Assembly: GCA_016210375.1 (NCBI GenBank)
Contig: JACQUH010000061.1
Coordinates: 1-5,402, forward strand
From: Chloroflexota bacterium
GTDB lineage: Bacteria; Chloroflexota; Dehalococcoidia; Lucifugimonadales; JACPCL1
Direction of reading: 5' to 3'
Length of the DNA stretch: 5,402 bases
The notes beneath the pieces were generated by a model. The model was given only the letters and a program-made list of their open reading frames with translations, searched no databases and was not told the DNA's origin. Shown here one piece after another: positions 1 through 5,402 of the stretch; the stretch's first letter is position 1; every line of letters starts with the position of its first letter. A program made the translations under genes and the position numbers.

Positions 1-1038
1 CTTGCGCATGGAGACGTAGCAGTAGGTGCGGCCTCCACCGGAGAGCGGCAGGTTCACGTTGACGACCGTGGGCACCACCTCCCTGATGCGCTTGAGGAGG
101 CTGCCCATCCGTGGCAGCGCCCCCAGGACCTGGTGCTCGGCCATGGAAGGGGCCACGTCCTGGTAGATTGCGTCCCGCCGCATGGTGATGGCGGATACCT
201 TCACGAAGGGGTAGTCGCCACTGCTCGTGTAGTATCGGGGCCACTCTCCGAACGGCCCCTCGCTGTGCCGCTGTCCTGGGTACACATGCCCCTCGATGAC
301 GATCTCCGCGCGGGCCGGAATGGGCAGGTCAACGGTCTCACCCGCGACGACCTCCACCGACTCGCCCAGCAGGCCCCCCATGACCTCCAGCTCCCCGCCG
401 ATGCCGCCGAGCCTGGACGCGCCCGCCAGGAGCAACGCCGGGTGGTGTCCGACGACGATGGCGACATCCATGGGCTTCTCGAGCGCGTCGTAGCGGCGCC
501 GGACGTAGTTTCCGTGGTTGGTCCGGTTGACGACCCACCCGAGCTGGTCCTTGCCCTGCACCTGGTGCCGGTAGACGCCCCCGTTGACCGCGCCCGTGTC
601 TGGGTCCTTGACCAGCGCCACCCCCGAGCACAGGTAGGGCCCAGCGTCAAGCTCATTGTGGACCGGGATTGGGAGCAGGGAGAGATCGACCGACTCACCC
701 GTGAGCACAATCTCCTTGACCGGCGCGTCCGCCCGCTCGACCCACGTGAGGGGTTTGGGGGCGGCGGCAAGCTGCGCGAACCGCTCCACCATGTGCGCCA
801 CGTCGGCGCCGATGGCGAGGGCCAGCCGGTCGTAGGAGGCGGCGAGGTTGACGAGCAGGGGCATGTTGTGGCCCGCGACGTTGCGGAACGTAAGGGCAGG
901 AAAGCGGCCCTGCTTCTCCAGCTTCTCCACGAGGGCAAGGGTCTCGTATTGCGGACTGACGGTCCTGTCTACGTCGATGAGGTCGTTGGGCCGGGTCTCC
1001 TGTACCTGCTTCAGGAACGTGCGGAGGTCCTGCGCCAT
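1..1038 (-). CDS. UbiD-family prenyl-FMN-dependent decarboxylase (C-terminus cut by window edge)
   Basis: Members of this family reversibly decarboxylate aromatic or alpha,beta-unsaturated acids in the cytoplasm using prenylated FMN, Mn2+ and K+. The 346 visible residues begin MAQDLRTFL, a typical UbiD opening, and run off base 1 with no stop; family members are usually about 450-500 residues, so roughly a quarter is missing. Aligned from memory with fungal Fdc1, the metal/cofactor residues fall at the expected spacings: N152 and R157 in VNGGVYR (Fdc1 N168/R173), H175 in NRTNH (Fdc1 H191), probably E216 for the third metal ligand, and the catalytic glutamate pair E260/E265 in EGPFGEW (Fdc1 E277/E282). 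It therefore looks catalytically competent. ATG 1038 is preferred because AGGAAGGAG lies 9 nt upstream; an in-frame ATG at 1047 abuts that site. Codons end almost always in G or C. The substrate is not readable from sequence; phenolic or heteroaromatic acids are possible. No UbiX is in view. Confidence 0.93.
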   Translation of the reverse strand, partial: MAQDLRTFLKQVQETRPNDLIDVDRTVSPQYETLALVEKLEKQGRFPALTFRNVAGHNMPLLVNLAASYDRLALAIGADVAHMVERFAQLAAAPKPLTWVERADAPVKEIVLTGESVDLSLLPIPVHNELDAGPYLCSGVALVKDPDTGAVNGGVYRHQVQGKDQLGWVVNRTNHGNYVRRRYDALEKPMDVAIVVGHHPALLLAGASRLGGIGGELEVMGGLLGESVEVVAGETVDLPIPARAEIVIEGHVYPGQRHSEGPFGEWPRYYTSSGDYPFVKVSAITMRRDAIYQDVAPSMAEHQVLGALPRMGSLLKRIREVVPTVVNVNLPLSGGGRTYCYVSMRK

Positions 1039-1047
1039 GGCGTGCAT

Positions 1048-1056
1048 CTCCTTCCT
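1048..1056 (-). promoter_or_regulatory. Ribosome binding site that decides the UbiD-family start
   Basis: The minus strand reads AGGAAGGAG here. It is 9 nt from the ATG at 1038 but directly touches the in-frame ATG at 1047, so the downstream start is the sterically sensible one. The frame stays open upstream to a TAG at 1143-1141 without another ATG. Confidence 0.7.
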
Positions 1057-1158
1057 GAAGCCGGGCCAACGGCCGGGACGCTTCGCCCACACCCGGCCTG
1101 TGCCGTAGCCGTAGGCGCCCCATCGGTCCTGTCCAGAAGACTAGTGTTCGCGACCAAG

Positions 1159-1228
1159 GTGAATGAACGATTGGGCCCGAGGCGTTCACCATAGGAAATG
1201 CACCAATGGCTGAAGAAGGCTCATTCAC
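1159..1228. promoter_or_regulatory. Intergenic region with inverted repeats upstream of the UbiD-family gene (possible operator)
   Basis: Between the aldolase stop and the UbiD start lies about 250 bp with no supportable gene. It holds an 8-bp inverted pair, GTGAATGA (1159-1166) and TCATTCAC (1221-1228), and a 6-bp pair, TGAACG (1164-1169) and CGTTCA (1183-1188), separated by 13 bp. The second has the size of a dimeric-regulator operator. No convincing -35/-10 pair could be placed, and short inverted repeats arise by chance, so the regulatory reading is speculative. Confidence 0.25.
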
Positions 1229-1271
1229 AGTGTTGTGACGCAAGCCTTGGAAACGAGGTTTGCACGTAGCT

Positions 1272-1313
1272 CTGGCACAAGCCCGGGGGTTACCTACCCC
1301 GGGCTTGTGCCAG
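1272..1313. repeat. 17-bp perfect inverted repeat enclosing the aldolase stop codon
   Basis: CTGGCACAAGCCCGGGG (1272-1288) is exactly complementary to 1297-1313, with an 8-nt loop at 1289-1296. On the minus strand the left arm encodes the aldolase's last residues (LAQARG) and the TAA stop (1292-1290) lies in the loop. The predicted RNA hairpin would be very stable, but no run of T follows it, so it is not a canonical intrinsic terminator. It may act as a U-less terminator, a 3'-end mRNA stabiliser, or be a relic of a duplication or insertion. Confidence 0.9.
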
Positions 1314-2012
1314 GAACTCTCGGGCCGCGCCCACCAGCAGGCTGTCGATCATTACCGAGACCAGCATCTCCGGCGCAACTATCTTACCTGCCGCCGTGAT
1401 CTTGGCCGAGGCCTGCTTTATGGCCTCCACCACCTTGGGGTGATTGGCCTGACCCGGGAGACCCATAGACTGCGAGAGGTCGTTGGCGCCGAAGGCAAAG
1501 GCGTCGATGTACTCCACCTTCAGGATGTCGTCCAGGTTCCTCAGCGCCTCCACGTCCTCCAGTTGCACCATGATCATGGTCTCCCGGTTGGCGTATTGGA
1601 CGTACTCGCTGCGGGACATAGCGGCGCCGAAGGTGCAAGCCCGGTTGGAACCCAGGCCTCGCTTCCCCAAGGGGAAGTACTTCACAGCCTGTACCACTTG
1701 CTCTGCCTCAGCCCGGGTGTTGGTATGTGGGGCCTGAATCCCCATTGCGCCACGGTCAAGGAAGCGCAGAATAGTGGAGAACTCGTGATCGGGCACCCGC
1801 ACCAGGGGGGTAAGCCCCACGGCGTCGGCGGCGCGGAACATCTCCTCCGCTGACTCTGTGGTGAAGGGGCCATGCTCTGCGTCTACCATGACGAAGTCGA
1901 AACCCAGGTGACCCATGATCTCCACGATGGACGCGCAGGGGAAGGGCAGCAGGAAGCCGTACACCTTCTGCCCCGCATGGATACTGGCCTTCACCTTATT
2001 GGTCCTGATCAT
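1290..2012 (-). CDS. HpcH/HpaI-family class II (metal-dependent) aldolase
   Basis: This 240-residue protein belongs to the cytoplasmic pyruvate aldolases that cleave 4-hydroxy-2-oxo acids to pyruvate (or a relative) plus an aldehyde, as in HpaI of 4-hydroxyphenylacetate breakdown and rhamnonate aldolase. Family motifs appear in order: VDAEHGP with catalytic H47; VRVP with R72, which holds the pyruvate carboxylate; GAMGIQAPH at 88-96; KYFPLGKRGLG at 111-121; VQLED with metal ligand E152; and GANDLSQSMG with metal ligand D178. Spacing matches E. coli HpaI H45, R70, E149 and D175. The length is slightly short for the family (about 250-267), the loss being at the C-terminus, where the stop falls inside a strong inverted repeat. 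The ATG at 2012 has AAGGAGG 6 nt upstream. Codons mostly end in G or C. A transposase remnant lies immediately upstream. The specific substrate cannot be read; citrate-lyase-beta-like activity is less likely given the HpaI motifs. Confidence 0.93.
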   Translation of the reverse strand: MIRTNKVKASIHAGQKVYGFLLPFPCASIVEIMGHLGFDFVMVDAEHGPFTTESAEEMFRAADAVGLTPLVRVPDHEFSTILRFLDRGAMGIQAPHTNTRAEAEQVVQAVKYFPLGKRGLGSNRACTFGAAMSRSEYVQYANRETMIMVQLEDVEALRNLDDILKVEYIDAFAFGANDLSQSMGLPGQANHPKVVEAIKQASAKITAAGKIVAPEMLVSVMIDSLLVGAAREFLAQARGR

Positions 2013-2018
2013 CGTCTT

Positions 2019-2025
2019 CCTCCTT
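2019..2025 (-). promoter_or_regulatory. Ribosome binding site of the aldolase gene
   Basis: The minus strand reads AAGGAGG, a full anti-16S match, 6 nt before the ATG at 2012. It lies about 60 bp from the recognisable end of the transposase remnant, so any separate promoter would have to lie within or very near that remnant. Confidence 0.85.
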
Positions 2026-2084
2026 GATTCCTTGGGGGGCTAACCAGGCTCTGCCCGGATTTCCCGTACCAGCCCAACAGTGGC

Positions 2085-2463
2085 CTTCGGAGGCTTTTCG
2101 AGGCTGGGGTGGGAGGTCGGTGATGGAGTCCTCGTTCGCGCGCGACCACCAACTCCCCGCCGCACGCCGGGCATGCCGCCATGGTCACCGGCGATTCCAC
2201 AGATGGGGCGGTGCGTTGCTCCAGAGCAGGAGCGGCTCCGCAGGTGAACGGGCCTTGGCCTGCTTTGTCGAAGACCCTCGATCTATCGGGGCGGCTGGGC
2301 CGCCTGGGGGGTGCGCCACATGGGTGCCCTTGGAGAAGGGGGCGGCCTGCCGCATCCCGCTGCGCCTCAGGCGCACCCCGCTGCGCCTCAGGTCGGCTAC
2401 CTCGTGGCGCGGCGCTTCAACCTCACGCCGTGGCGCGGCGGCTTGAGCTTCGAGGACAGCCAC
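2085..2463 (-). pseudogene. Decayed N-terminal fragment of an IS66-like transposase
   Basis: Three blocks of the N-terminal region of IS66-type transposases are visible in the right order but in different minus-strand frames. Frame one (2463 to about 2300) has a coiled coil, AVLEAQAAAPRREVEAPRHE, then VADLRR and RQAAPFSKG. Frame two (about 2260 to 2140) has GQGPFT, then PVTMAACPACGGELVV, the CxxC zinc-finger motif with cysteines coded near 2173 and 2164. Frame three (about 2127 to 2090) has SITDLPPQPRKA, the segment that normally follows the zinc finger. Repeated L-to-P changes in the coiled coil (APR for ALR) also indicate decay. The DDE catalytic domain, roughly the last three quarters of the usual 450-500 residues, is absent, and no terminal inverted repeats were found. 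It begins at a GTG because a TGA lies close upstream in frame. Motif recognition is from memory of the family. Confidence 0.75.
2351..2392. repeat. Two tandem copies of a 21-bp unit
   Basis: Copies at 2351-2371 and 2372-2392 differ at one base (T2355 versus C2376). Within the transposase remnant they encode the heptads LRRSGVR and LRRSGMR, so this is an in-frame seven-residue duplication at the end of the coiled coil. It probably arose by slippage. Confidence 0.85.
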
Positions 2464-2717
2464 CAGCGCCAGGGGTCATCGCGGGTCAGGGAGGAGCGGT
2501 CCCTCGGAGAACTATGGACGAAGCCCGAGACCGTCGCCACTGACCCGCTTTCCCACGAACGGGCGCCGATCAATTACGAACTCGCCAAGCCAGGACAGAC
2601 CAAGCTGTCAGGTGGGCGGAGTCACCGCAGCTCCGCCATTGGCGGGCGCCACCTCCATGGGCGCGAGCCAGACGTGTGTCGCGCGCAACGTTTGCAGGCG
2701 AAAGTCGTCTCCAAGGA

Positions 2718-3539
2718 TCACCCTTGGCCAAACTTCCACACAGAAAGAGCGGTCTTGCCAAAGGCCCACTCCTTGTCCTCCTGACTACTGAAGACGCCGA
2801 GGTCCATAGGGCCCTGGAGAGCATTGCGGTAGCCCTCCCTGCTACCAACGGGCGGGTAGTCACTACCCCACATCAGACGGCGTGGCCCAAAGGCCTTGTA
2901 TGCCATCTCCAGCATAGGTGGGATCTCTTCGAAGCTGAACTCCGGTCTGAAGCGCGGTGGCCGTGGGCTGTACTCGCCCAGCCCAGCGAATTTGACATAC
3001 ACATTGGGATAGTTGGCCAGATCCAAGGCGGCGCGGAATCCAGTGTATGGCGGTAGAACCGACGTGGGGTCCCCGTGGTGATGTCCTACGTGTATGCCGG
3101 CTACGTGCTCCAGAACAATGGTGGTATCGGGCACCGCCGCCACCAGACGGTGGAATTCAGGATCACCTGTTTCCTTCACGTTCACCGTATAACAGCTTAT
3201 GACGAGGCCCAATTCGCCAGCCTTGCGCCAGATGGCCAGCGGGTCATTGCCAGGAGAGCGGTCGTCGGGCTTGAGGCGCAGCCCCACCACACCACTCTTC
3301 TCTGCCAACTGCTCCAGAGTAGACATGGCATCGGGAGCGGAAGGGTCCACGCTCACGACGACGGCGAACCGTCCGGGAAAGCGCTGCATACACTCAAGAA
3401 AGTACTGATTGTGGTGGTTCCCCCAATACTGTATCAACACCGCTTTGTCAACATCGTTTCGATTCATCTGGTACAGTAGCATCTCCACCGGCTCGAACCA
3501 GTTGGTGCCTGCGTGGCAATGGGTGTCAACTATGATCAT
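2718..3539 (-). CDS. Amidohydrolase-family (amidohydrolase_2 / TIM-barrel) protein
   Basis: This 273-residue protein has the order of motifs of the amidohydrolase_2 family, cytoplasmic enzymes that hydrolyse lactones or amides or decarboxylate ring-derived acids without oxidation (ACMSD, gamma-resorcylate decarboxylase, LigI-type lactonase). It opens IIVDTHCH with the strand-1 HxH pair H7/H9, has LEH with the strand-5 histidine H145, and MWGSDYPP with the strand-8 aspartate D227. The histidine expected at the end of strand 4 is not evident: that position reads LVISCYTVN (112-120). The stretch after H145 is unusually rich in histidine (H150, H153-H155). Metal dependence is therefore uncertain. 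The ATG at 3539 follows AAGGAGGG with 4 nt between. Third codon positions are visibly less G/C-biased than in the UbiD or aldolase genes, hinting at a different origin. An MFS remnant lies upstream and a transposase remnant downstream. Family placement is firm; the reaction is unknown. Confidence 0.88.
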   Translation of the reverse strand: MIIVDTHCHAGTNWFEPVEMLLYQMNRNDVDKAVLIQYWGNHHNQYFLECMQRFPGRFAVVVSVDPSAPDAMSTLEQLAEKSGVVGLRLKPDDRSPGNDPLAIWRKAGELGLVISCYTVNVKETGDPEFHRLVAAVPDTTIVLEHVAGIHVGHHHGDPTSVLPPYTGFRAALDLANYPNVYVKFAGLGEYSPRPPRFRPEFSFEEIPPMLEMAYKAFGPRRLMWGSDYPPVGSREGYRNALQGPMDLGVFSSQEDKEWAFGKTALSVWKFGQG

Positions 3540-3542
3540 TGC

Positions 3543-3550
3543 TCCCTCCT
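3543..3550 (-). promoter_or_regulatory. Ribosome binding site of the amidohydrolase gene
   Basis: The minus strand reads AAGGAGGG, 3-5 nt from the ATG at 3539 depending on which bases pair. It supports this start over later methionines. No clear promoter was seen between it and the MFS remnant. Confidence 0.8.
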
Positions 3551-3616
3551 TGTTGGGTCGCTTCCGCCGTGTGCCGAACCAGAGAGATGCCTATGCCACA
3601 CGAGGATACTCTAGCC

Positions 3617-3817
3617 CTACACCTTCCCCACCTCCCTCACCGGGCAGTTGCGGGAGGCGATGGCCCTGGGGAAGCAGGCGCCCCAGATGGAGCGGTCGGG
3701 CTTCGCTGCCGGGGCGGCTTCACCGAAGGCGATGAGGAAGGCGACGCCGACGATGACCCAGCCGTAGTAGATCCTGGAGGTCTGGGGCTTCACCCCCGAG
3801 GTCCGCTCCATTCGCAC
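3617..3817 (-). pseudogene. N-terminal remnant of an MFS transporter
   Basis: The 66-codon reading frame contains RIYYGWVIVGVAFLIAFGE, a close match to the start and first transmembrane helix of many major facilitator (OFA/monocarboxylate-type) transporters, which are about 400-430 residues with 12 helices. After residue 32 the protein becomes polar (AAPAAKPDRS, then ASRNCPVREVGKV) and stops at TAG 3619-3617; no second helix is recognisable in any frame nearby. It is thus best read as a gene truncated just after helix 1 by deletion or rearrangement. Possible starts are GTG 3817 or ATG 3811. It lies between dppC and the amidohydrolase on the same strand, so a transporter may once have served this cluster. 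Alternatively it is a small one-helix membrane protein, which I think less likely. Confidence 0.6.
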
Positions 3818-4196
3818 CTTCTAGCGCGACCGCCCACGAAGGGACGCCGGTCCGCGCGTTCCGGTCACCTCGTCCCTGGGCGCGGCCTGTCCGGGGCGCA
3901 GCCGCCAAACGCCGCGCCAATGCGGTCCGACGGCGCTGTTCTTCCTCGCCGGGACGCATGATTTCGTCCTGCGCAACAACCCTATCCGCTCCGTTGGTCG
4001 CACTAGTGGTCTGTGACGTGCACAGTCCCCGCCAGCCTCCCCACGGGCGGGGGCCCACCCCTCCCAAAGAAGCGCCACCGTCCGTTCGTGTAGCTCGCGA
4101 CCGGGCAACCCACGAGCCGGAGTTGACCGCGTCTGCCACGTTGGCTATGCCGCGCGCGTATGGAAGCGCGTTCCAACGTCCTGCGGCTCCCACCGA
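3818..4196 (-). other. About 380 bp without a supportable intact gene; possible decayed mobile-element start
   Basis: No reading frame here resembles an intact protein. On the minus strand an ATG at 3959 begins MRPGEEEQRRRTALARRLA, charged and helical like the opening of some helix-turn-helix transposases (IS481-like), but the similarity fades after about 20 residues and no ribosome binding site is convincing. The stretch may be degenerate sequence between the dppC end and the MFS remnant. Confidence 0.25.
4138..4179 (-). terminator. Imperfect hairpin just after the dppC-type gene
   Basis: ACGTTGG (4138-4144) pairs with CCAACGT (4173-4179), and inside it a CGCGC near 4155 can pair with GCGCG (4166-4170), leaving asymmetric internal loops. 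It starts 18 nt past the permease stop, where a terminator would be expected, but no T-tract follows in the transcribed direction. Transcription termination is a guess from position. Confidence 0.25.
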
Positions 4197-5084
4197 CTAC
4201 ATCTGGCGCAGCTTGGGATCTATATAGTCGCGAAGCCAGTCTCCAAAGAGGTTCAGTGACAGAACCACGAGGCTGATGGCCACGCCCGGAAAGGTCACCA
4301 GCCACCAGGCGCTGACGATGTAGTCCCTGCCCTCGGCGATCATGCGTCCCCAGGTGGGGGTGGGCGGAGGTACCCCCACGCCCAGGAAGCTCAGGCCAGC
4401 CTCCAGGAGGATCACGGCCCCAGCCTCGAAGGTGAGCAACACCATGAGGGTGTTGGCGATGTTGGGTAGGAGGTGGTGCGTCATTATCTTGAGGGTTGAG
4501 GTGCCGGCCACCCGCGCGTAGGTCACGAACTCCCGCTGCTTGTACTGCAGGACATCTCCTCGCAGCACCCTGGCGTAGCGTACCCACAATATGATGCAGA
4601 TGATGTAGATCAGATTGGCAAGGCTTGGCCCCAGGACCACGGCCAGGATCAGCGCCAGGATGATCACTGGAAAGGCGAGCATGATATCCACGATGCGCAT
4701 TATTAGGGCGTCTACCCTGCCACCCAGGTAGCCAGCCACCAGCGCGACGGCGGTGCCCACGGCGCCAGCCAGAAGGACGCCCACGGCTGCGACCAACAAC
4801 GAGACGCGCGCGCCGTAAATCATCCGACTCAATACATCTCGGCCGACGAGGTCGGTGCCCAGGAGGTGCTCAGTACTGCCCCCACTGACCCAGAAGGGGG
4901 GTTTGAGCTTGTCAGGCAGAGACGTCTCGTAGGGTGAATAGGGAGCCAGGGGGGCGGCGAAGATGGCCACGAGCACCATTGCCGAGATGATGGCCACCGG
5001 GAACACGGGGAAACGCCGGCTGCCTGTCATTGCGAGCCGCACGCGGGCCCTTGCTTGGACCAAAGTCCGGCCTACGGCGACCAT
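4197..5084 (-). CDS. DppC-type ABC transporter permease (peptide/opine/nickel family)
   Basis: This inner-membrane subunit pairs with a DppB-type partner to form the channel of a binding-protein-dependent importer for peptides or similar solutes. The 295-residue form (start ATG 5084) has a polar cytoplasmic N-terminus, helix 1 at about 28-46, the external segment ending in LGTDLVGRDVLSRMIYGARV (75-94), a hallmark of DppC proteins, and further helices near 95-119, 131-151, 156-169, 213-236 and 259-282. The cytoplasmic EAA loop that contacts the ATPase is at 185-209 (EFVTYARVAGTS, then HHLLPN). The C-terminal hallmarks EAGLSFLGVGVPPPTPTWG (228-246) and GDWLRDYIDPKLR are intact. A reading frame extends to 5129 but would overlap dppB; ATG 5084 sits 13 nt after the dppB stop with a G-rich GAGGGGGTGG before it. 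A GTG at 5093 is a possible alternative. No ATPase gene follows. Family is certain, substrate is not. Confidence 0.94.
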   Translation of the reverse strand: MVAVGRTLVQARARVRLAMTGSRRFPVFPVAIISAMVLVAIFAAPLAPYSPYETSLPDKLKPPFWVSGGSTEHLLGTDLVGRDVLSRMIYGARVSLLVAAVGVLLAGAVGTAVALVAGYLGGRVDALIMRIVDIMLAFPVIILALILAVVLGPSLANLIYIICIILWVRYARVLRGDVLQYKQREFVTYARVAGTSTLKIMTHHLLPNIANTLMVLLTFEAGAVILLEAGLSFLGVGVPPPTPTWGRMIAEGRDYIVSAWWLVTFPGVAISLVVLSLNLFGDWLRDYIDPKLRQM

Positions 5085-5097
5085 GACTGCCACCCCC

Positions 5098-5402
5098 TCA
5101 ATACCGTATCGTGGGGTCGACATAGGCATAGAGGATGTCCACTACCAGGTTTATCGCAAGGACTGCGGTGCCGATGACCAGGACTACGCCCTGGATGACA
5201 GGGAAGTCGCGCCAGATGACCGACTCGTAGGCCAGTGAACCCAGCCCCGGCCATGCGAAGACCGTCTCTATGATGACCACTCCCCCAATGAGGGTACCCA
5301 GGTAGACACCCGCGAAGCTGATCAGAGGGATGAGGGCGTTCCTGAGGGCGTGCCACCATATGATCCACGCCTCACTGACCCCCTTGCTACGGGCCAACTT
5401 GA
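5098..5402 (-). CDS. DppB-type ABC transporter permease (N-terminus cut by window edge)
   Basis: The last 100 residues of the DppB-like partner permease are present; the start lies beyond base 5402 (family length about 305-340). It begins inside the cytoplasmic EAA loop (KLARSKGVSEAW, then HALRNALIP), followed by a helix over SFAGVYLGTLIGGVVIIETV, the conserved FAWPGLG motif, the external loop AYESVIWRDFPVIQG, a last helix and the typical ending YAYVDPTIRY. The TGA at 5100-5098 is followed 13 nt later by the dppC-type start, so the two are almost certainly cotranscribed. In family operons the solute-binding protein gene usually lies upstream, here outside the window. Confidence 0.94.
   Translation of the reverse strand, partial: KLARSKGVSEAWIIWWHALRNALIPLISFAGVYLGTLIGGVVIIETVFAWPGLGSLAYESVIWRDFPVIQGVVLVIGTAVLAINLVVDILYAYVDPTIRY

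Noticed and set aside
133..1194. 353-codon plus-strand reading frame opposite the UbiD-family gene
   Set aside because: It is antisense to a clearly homologous UbiD gene with intact active-site motifs; the translation has no recognisable domain and exists because of the strong G/C third-position bias.
695..1243. 182-codon minus-strand frame covering the UbiD start and upstream gap
   Set aside because: It is out of frame with the UbiD gene, rich in R, G, P and A in the overlap, and has no motif; the short MRHNTVNEPS opening in the gap has no good ribosome binding site.
1260..1853. 197-codon plus-strand frame opposite the aldolase
   Set aside because: Antisense shadow of a well-supported aldolase, with no recognisable fold.
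2633..2645. Palindrome CCGCCATTGGCGG in the gap after the amidohydrolase gene
   Set aside because: A short GC-rich palindrome with a 1-nt centre cannot form a useful hairpin, and no partner site is present.
2464..2717. Possible gene or upstream part of the transposase in the 254-bp gap after the amidohydrolase
   Set aside because: No frame shows a recognisable motif, and I could not extend the transposase similarity or find an element end here.
2711..2727. 6-bp inverted repeat (CCAAGG / CCTTGG) around the amidohydrolase stop codon as a terminator or a copy of the aldolase stop-codon hairpin
   Set aside because: The arms are only 6 bp, no T-tract follows, and the sequence is unrelated to the 17-bp repeat at the aldolase end; chance is sufficient.
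4003..4587. 194-codon minus-strand frame overlapping the end of the DppC-type gene
   Set aside because: Wrong frame relative to the permease, low-complexity R/G/P/H composition, no motif.

Overview
The window is a GC-rich bacterial chromosomal segment in which every gene I can support lies on the minus strand, so the map reads right to left. Clear AAGGAGG-type ribosome binding sites precede the aldolase and amidohydrolase genes. The gene set (UbiD decarboxylase, HpaI-type aldolase, metal-dependent-hydrolase-fold protein, Dpp/Opp-type ABC permeases) fits a heterotrophic soil, marine or subsurface bacterium. A Chloroflexota-like metagenomic lineage is possible, but the sequence alone does not fix the taxon.

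Layout in transcription order: (1) 5402-5098, the C-terminal third of a DppB-type ABC permease, cut by the window edge. (2) 5084-4197, a complete DppC-type permease starting 13 nt after the dppB stop. (3) 4196-3818, about 380 bp with no supportable intact gene. (4) 3817-3617, the first transmembrane segment of an MFS transporter fused to unrelated sequence, a broken gene. (5) 3539-2718, a complete amidohydrolase-family (TIM-barrel) protein. (6) 2463-2085, a decayed N-terminal piece of an IS66-like transposase, readable only by switching between three frames. (7) 2012-1290, a complete HpcH/HpaI-family class II aldolase whose stop codon sits in the loop of a 17-bp perfect inverted repeat. (8) 1038-1, the first 346 residues of a UbiD-family prenyl-FMN-dependent decarboxylase, cut by the window edge.

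Together the intact genes look like part of a catabolic island: peptide/opine/nickel-type ABC uptake, an amidohydrolase-fold enzyme that could hydrolyse or decarboxylate a ring-derived acid, an aldolase that would release pyruvate from a hydroxy-oxo-acid, and a UbiD (de)carboxylase acting on an unsaturated or aromatic acid. A shared pathway is inference from proximity; no ring-cleavage enzyme, UbiX flavin prenyltransferase or regulator is visible. The two gene fragments between the intact genes, and the looser codon usage of the amidohydrolase compared with the strongly G/C-ending codons of its neighbours, suggest assembly by insertion and deletion rather than one ancestral operon. I found no tRNA, rRNA, CRISPR array or clear novel system.
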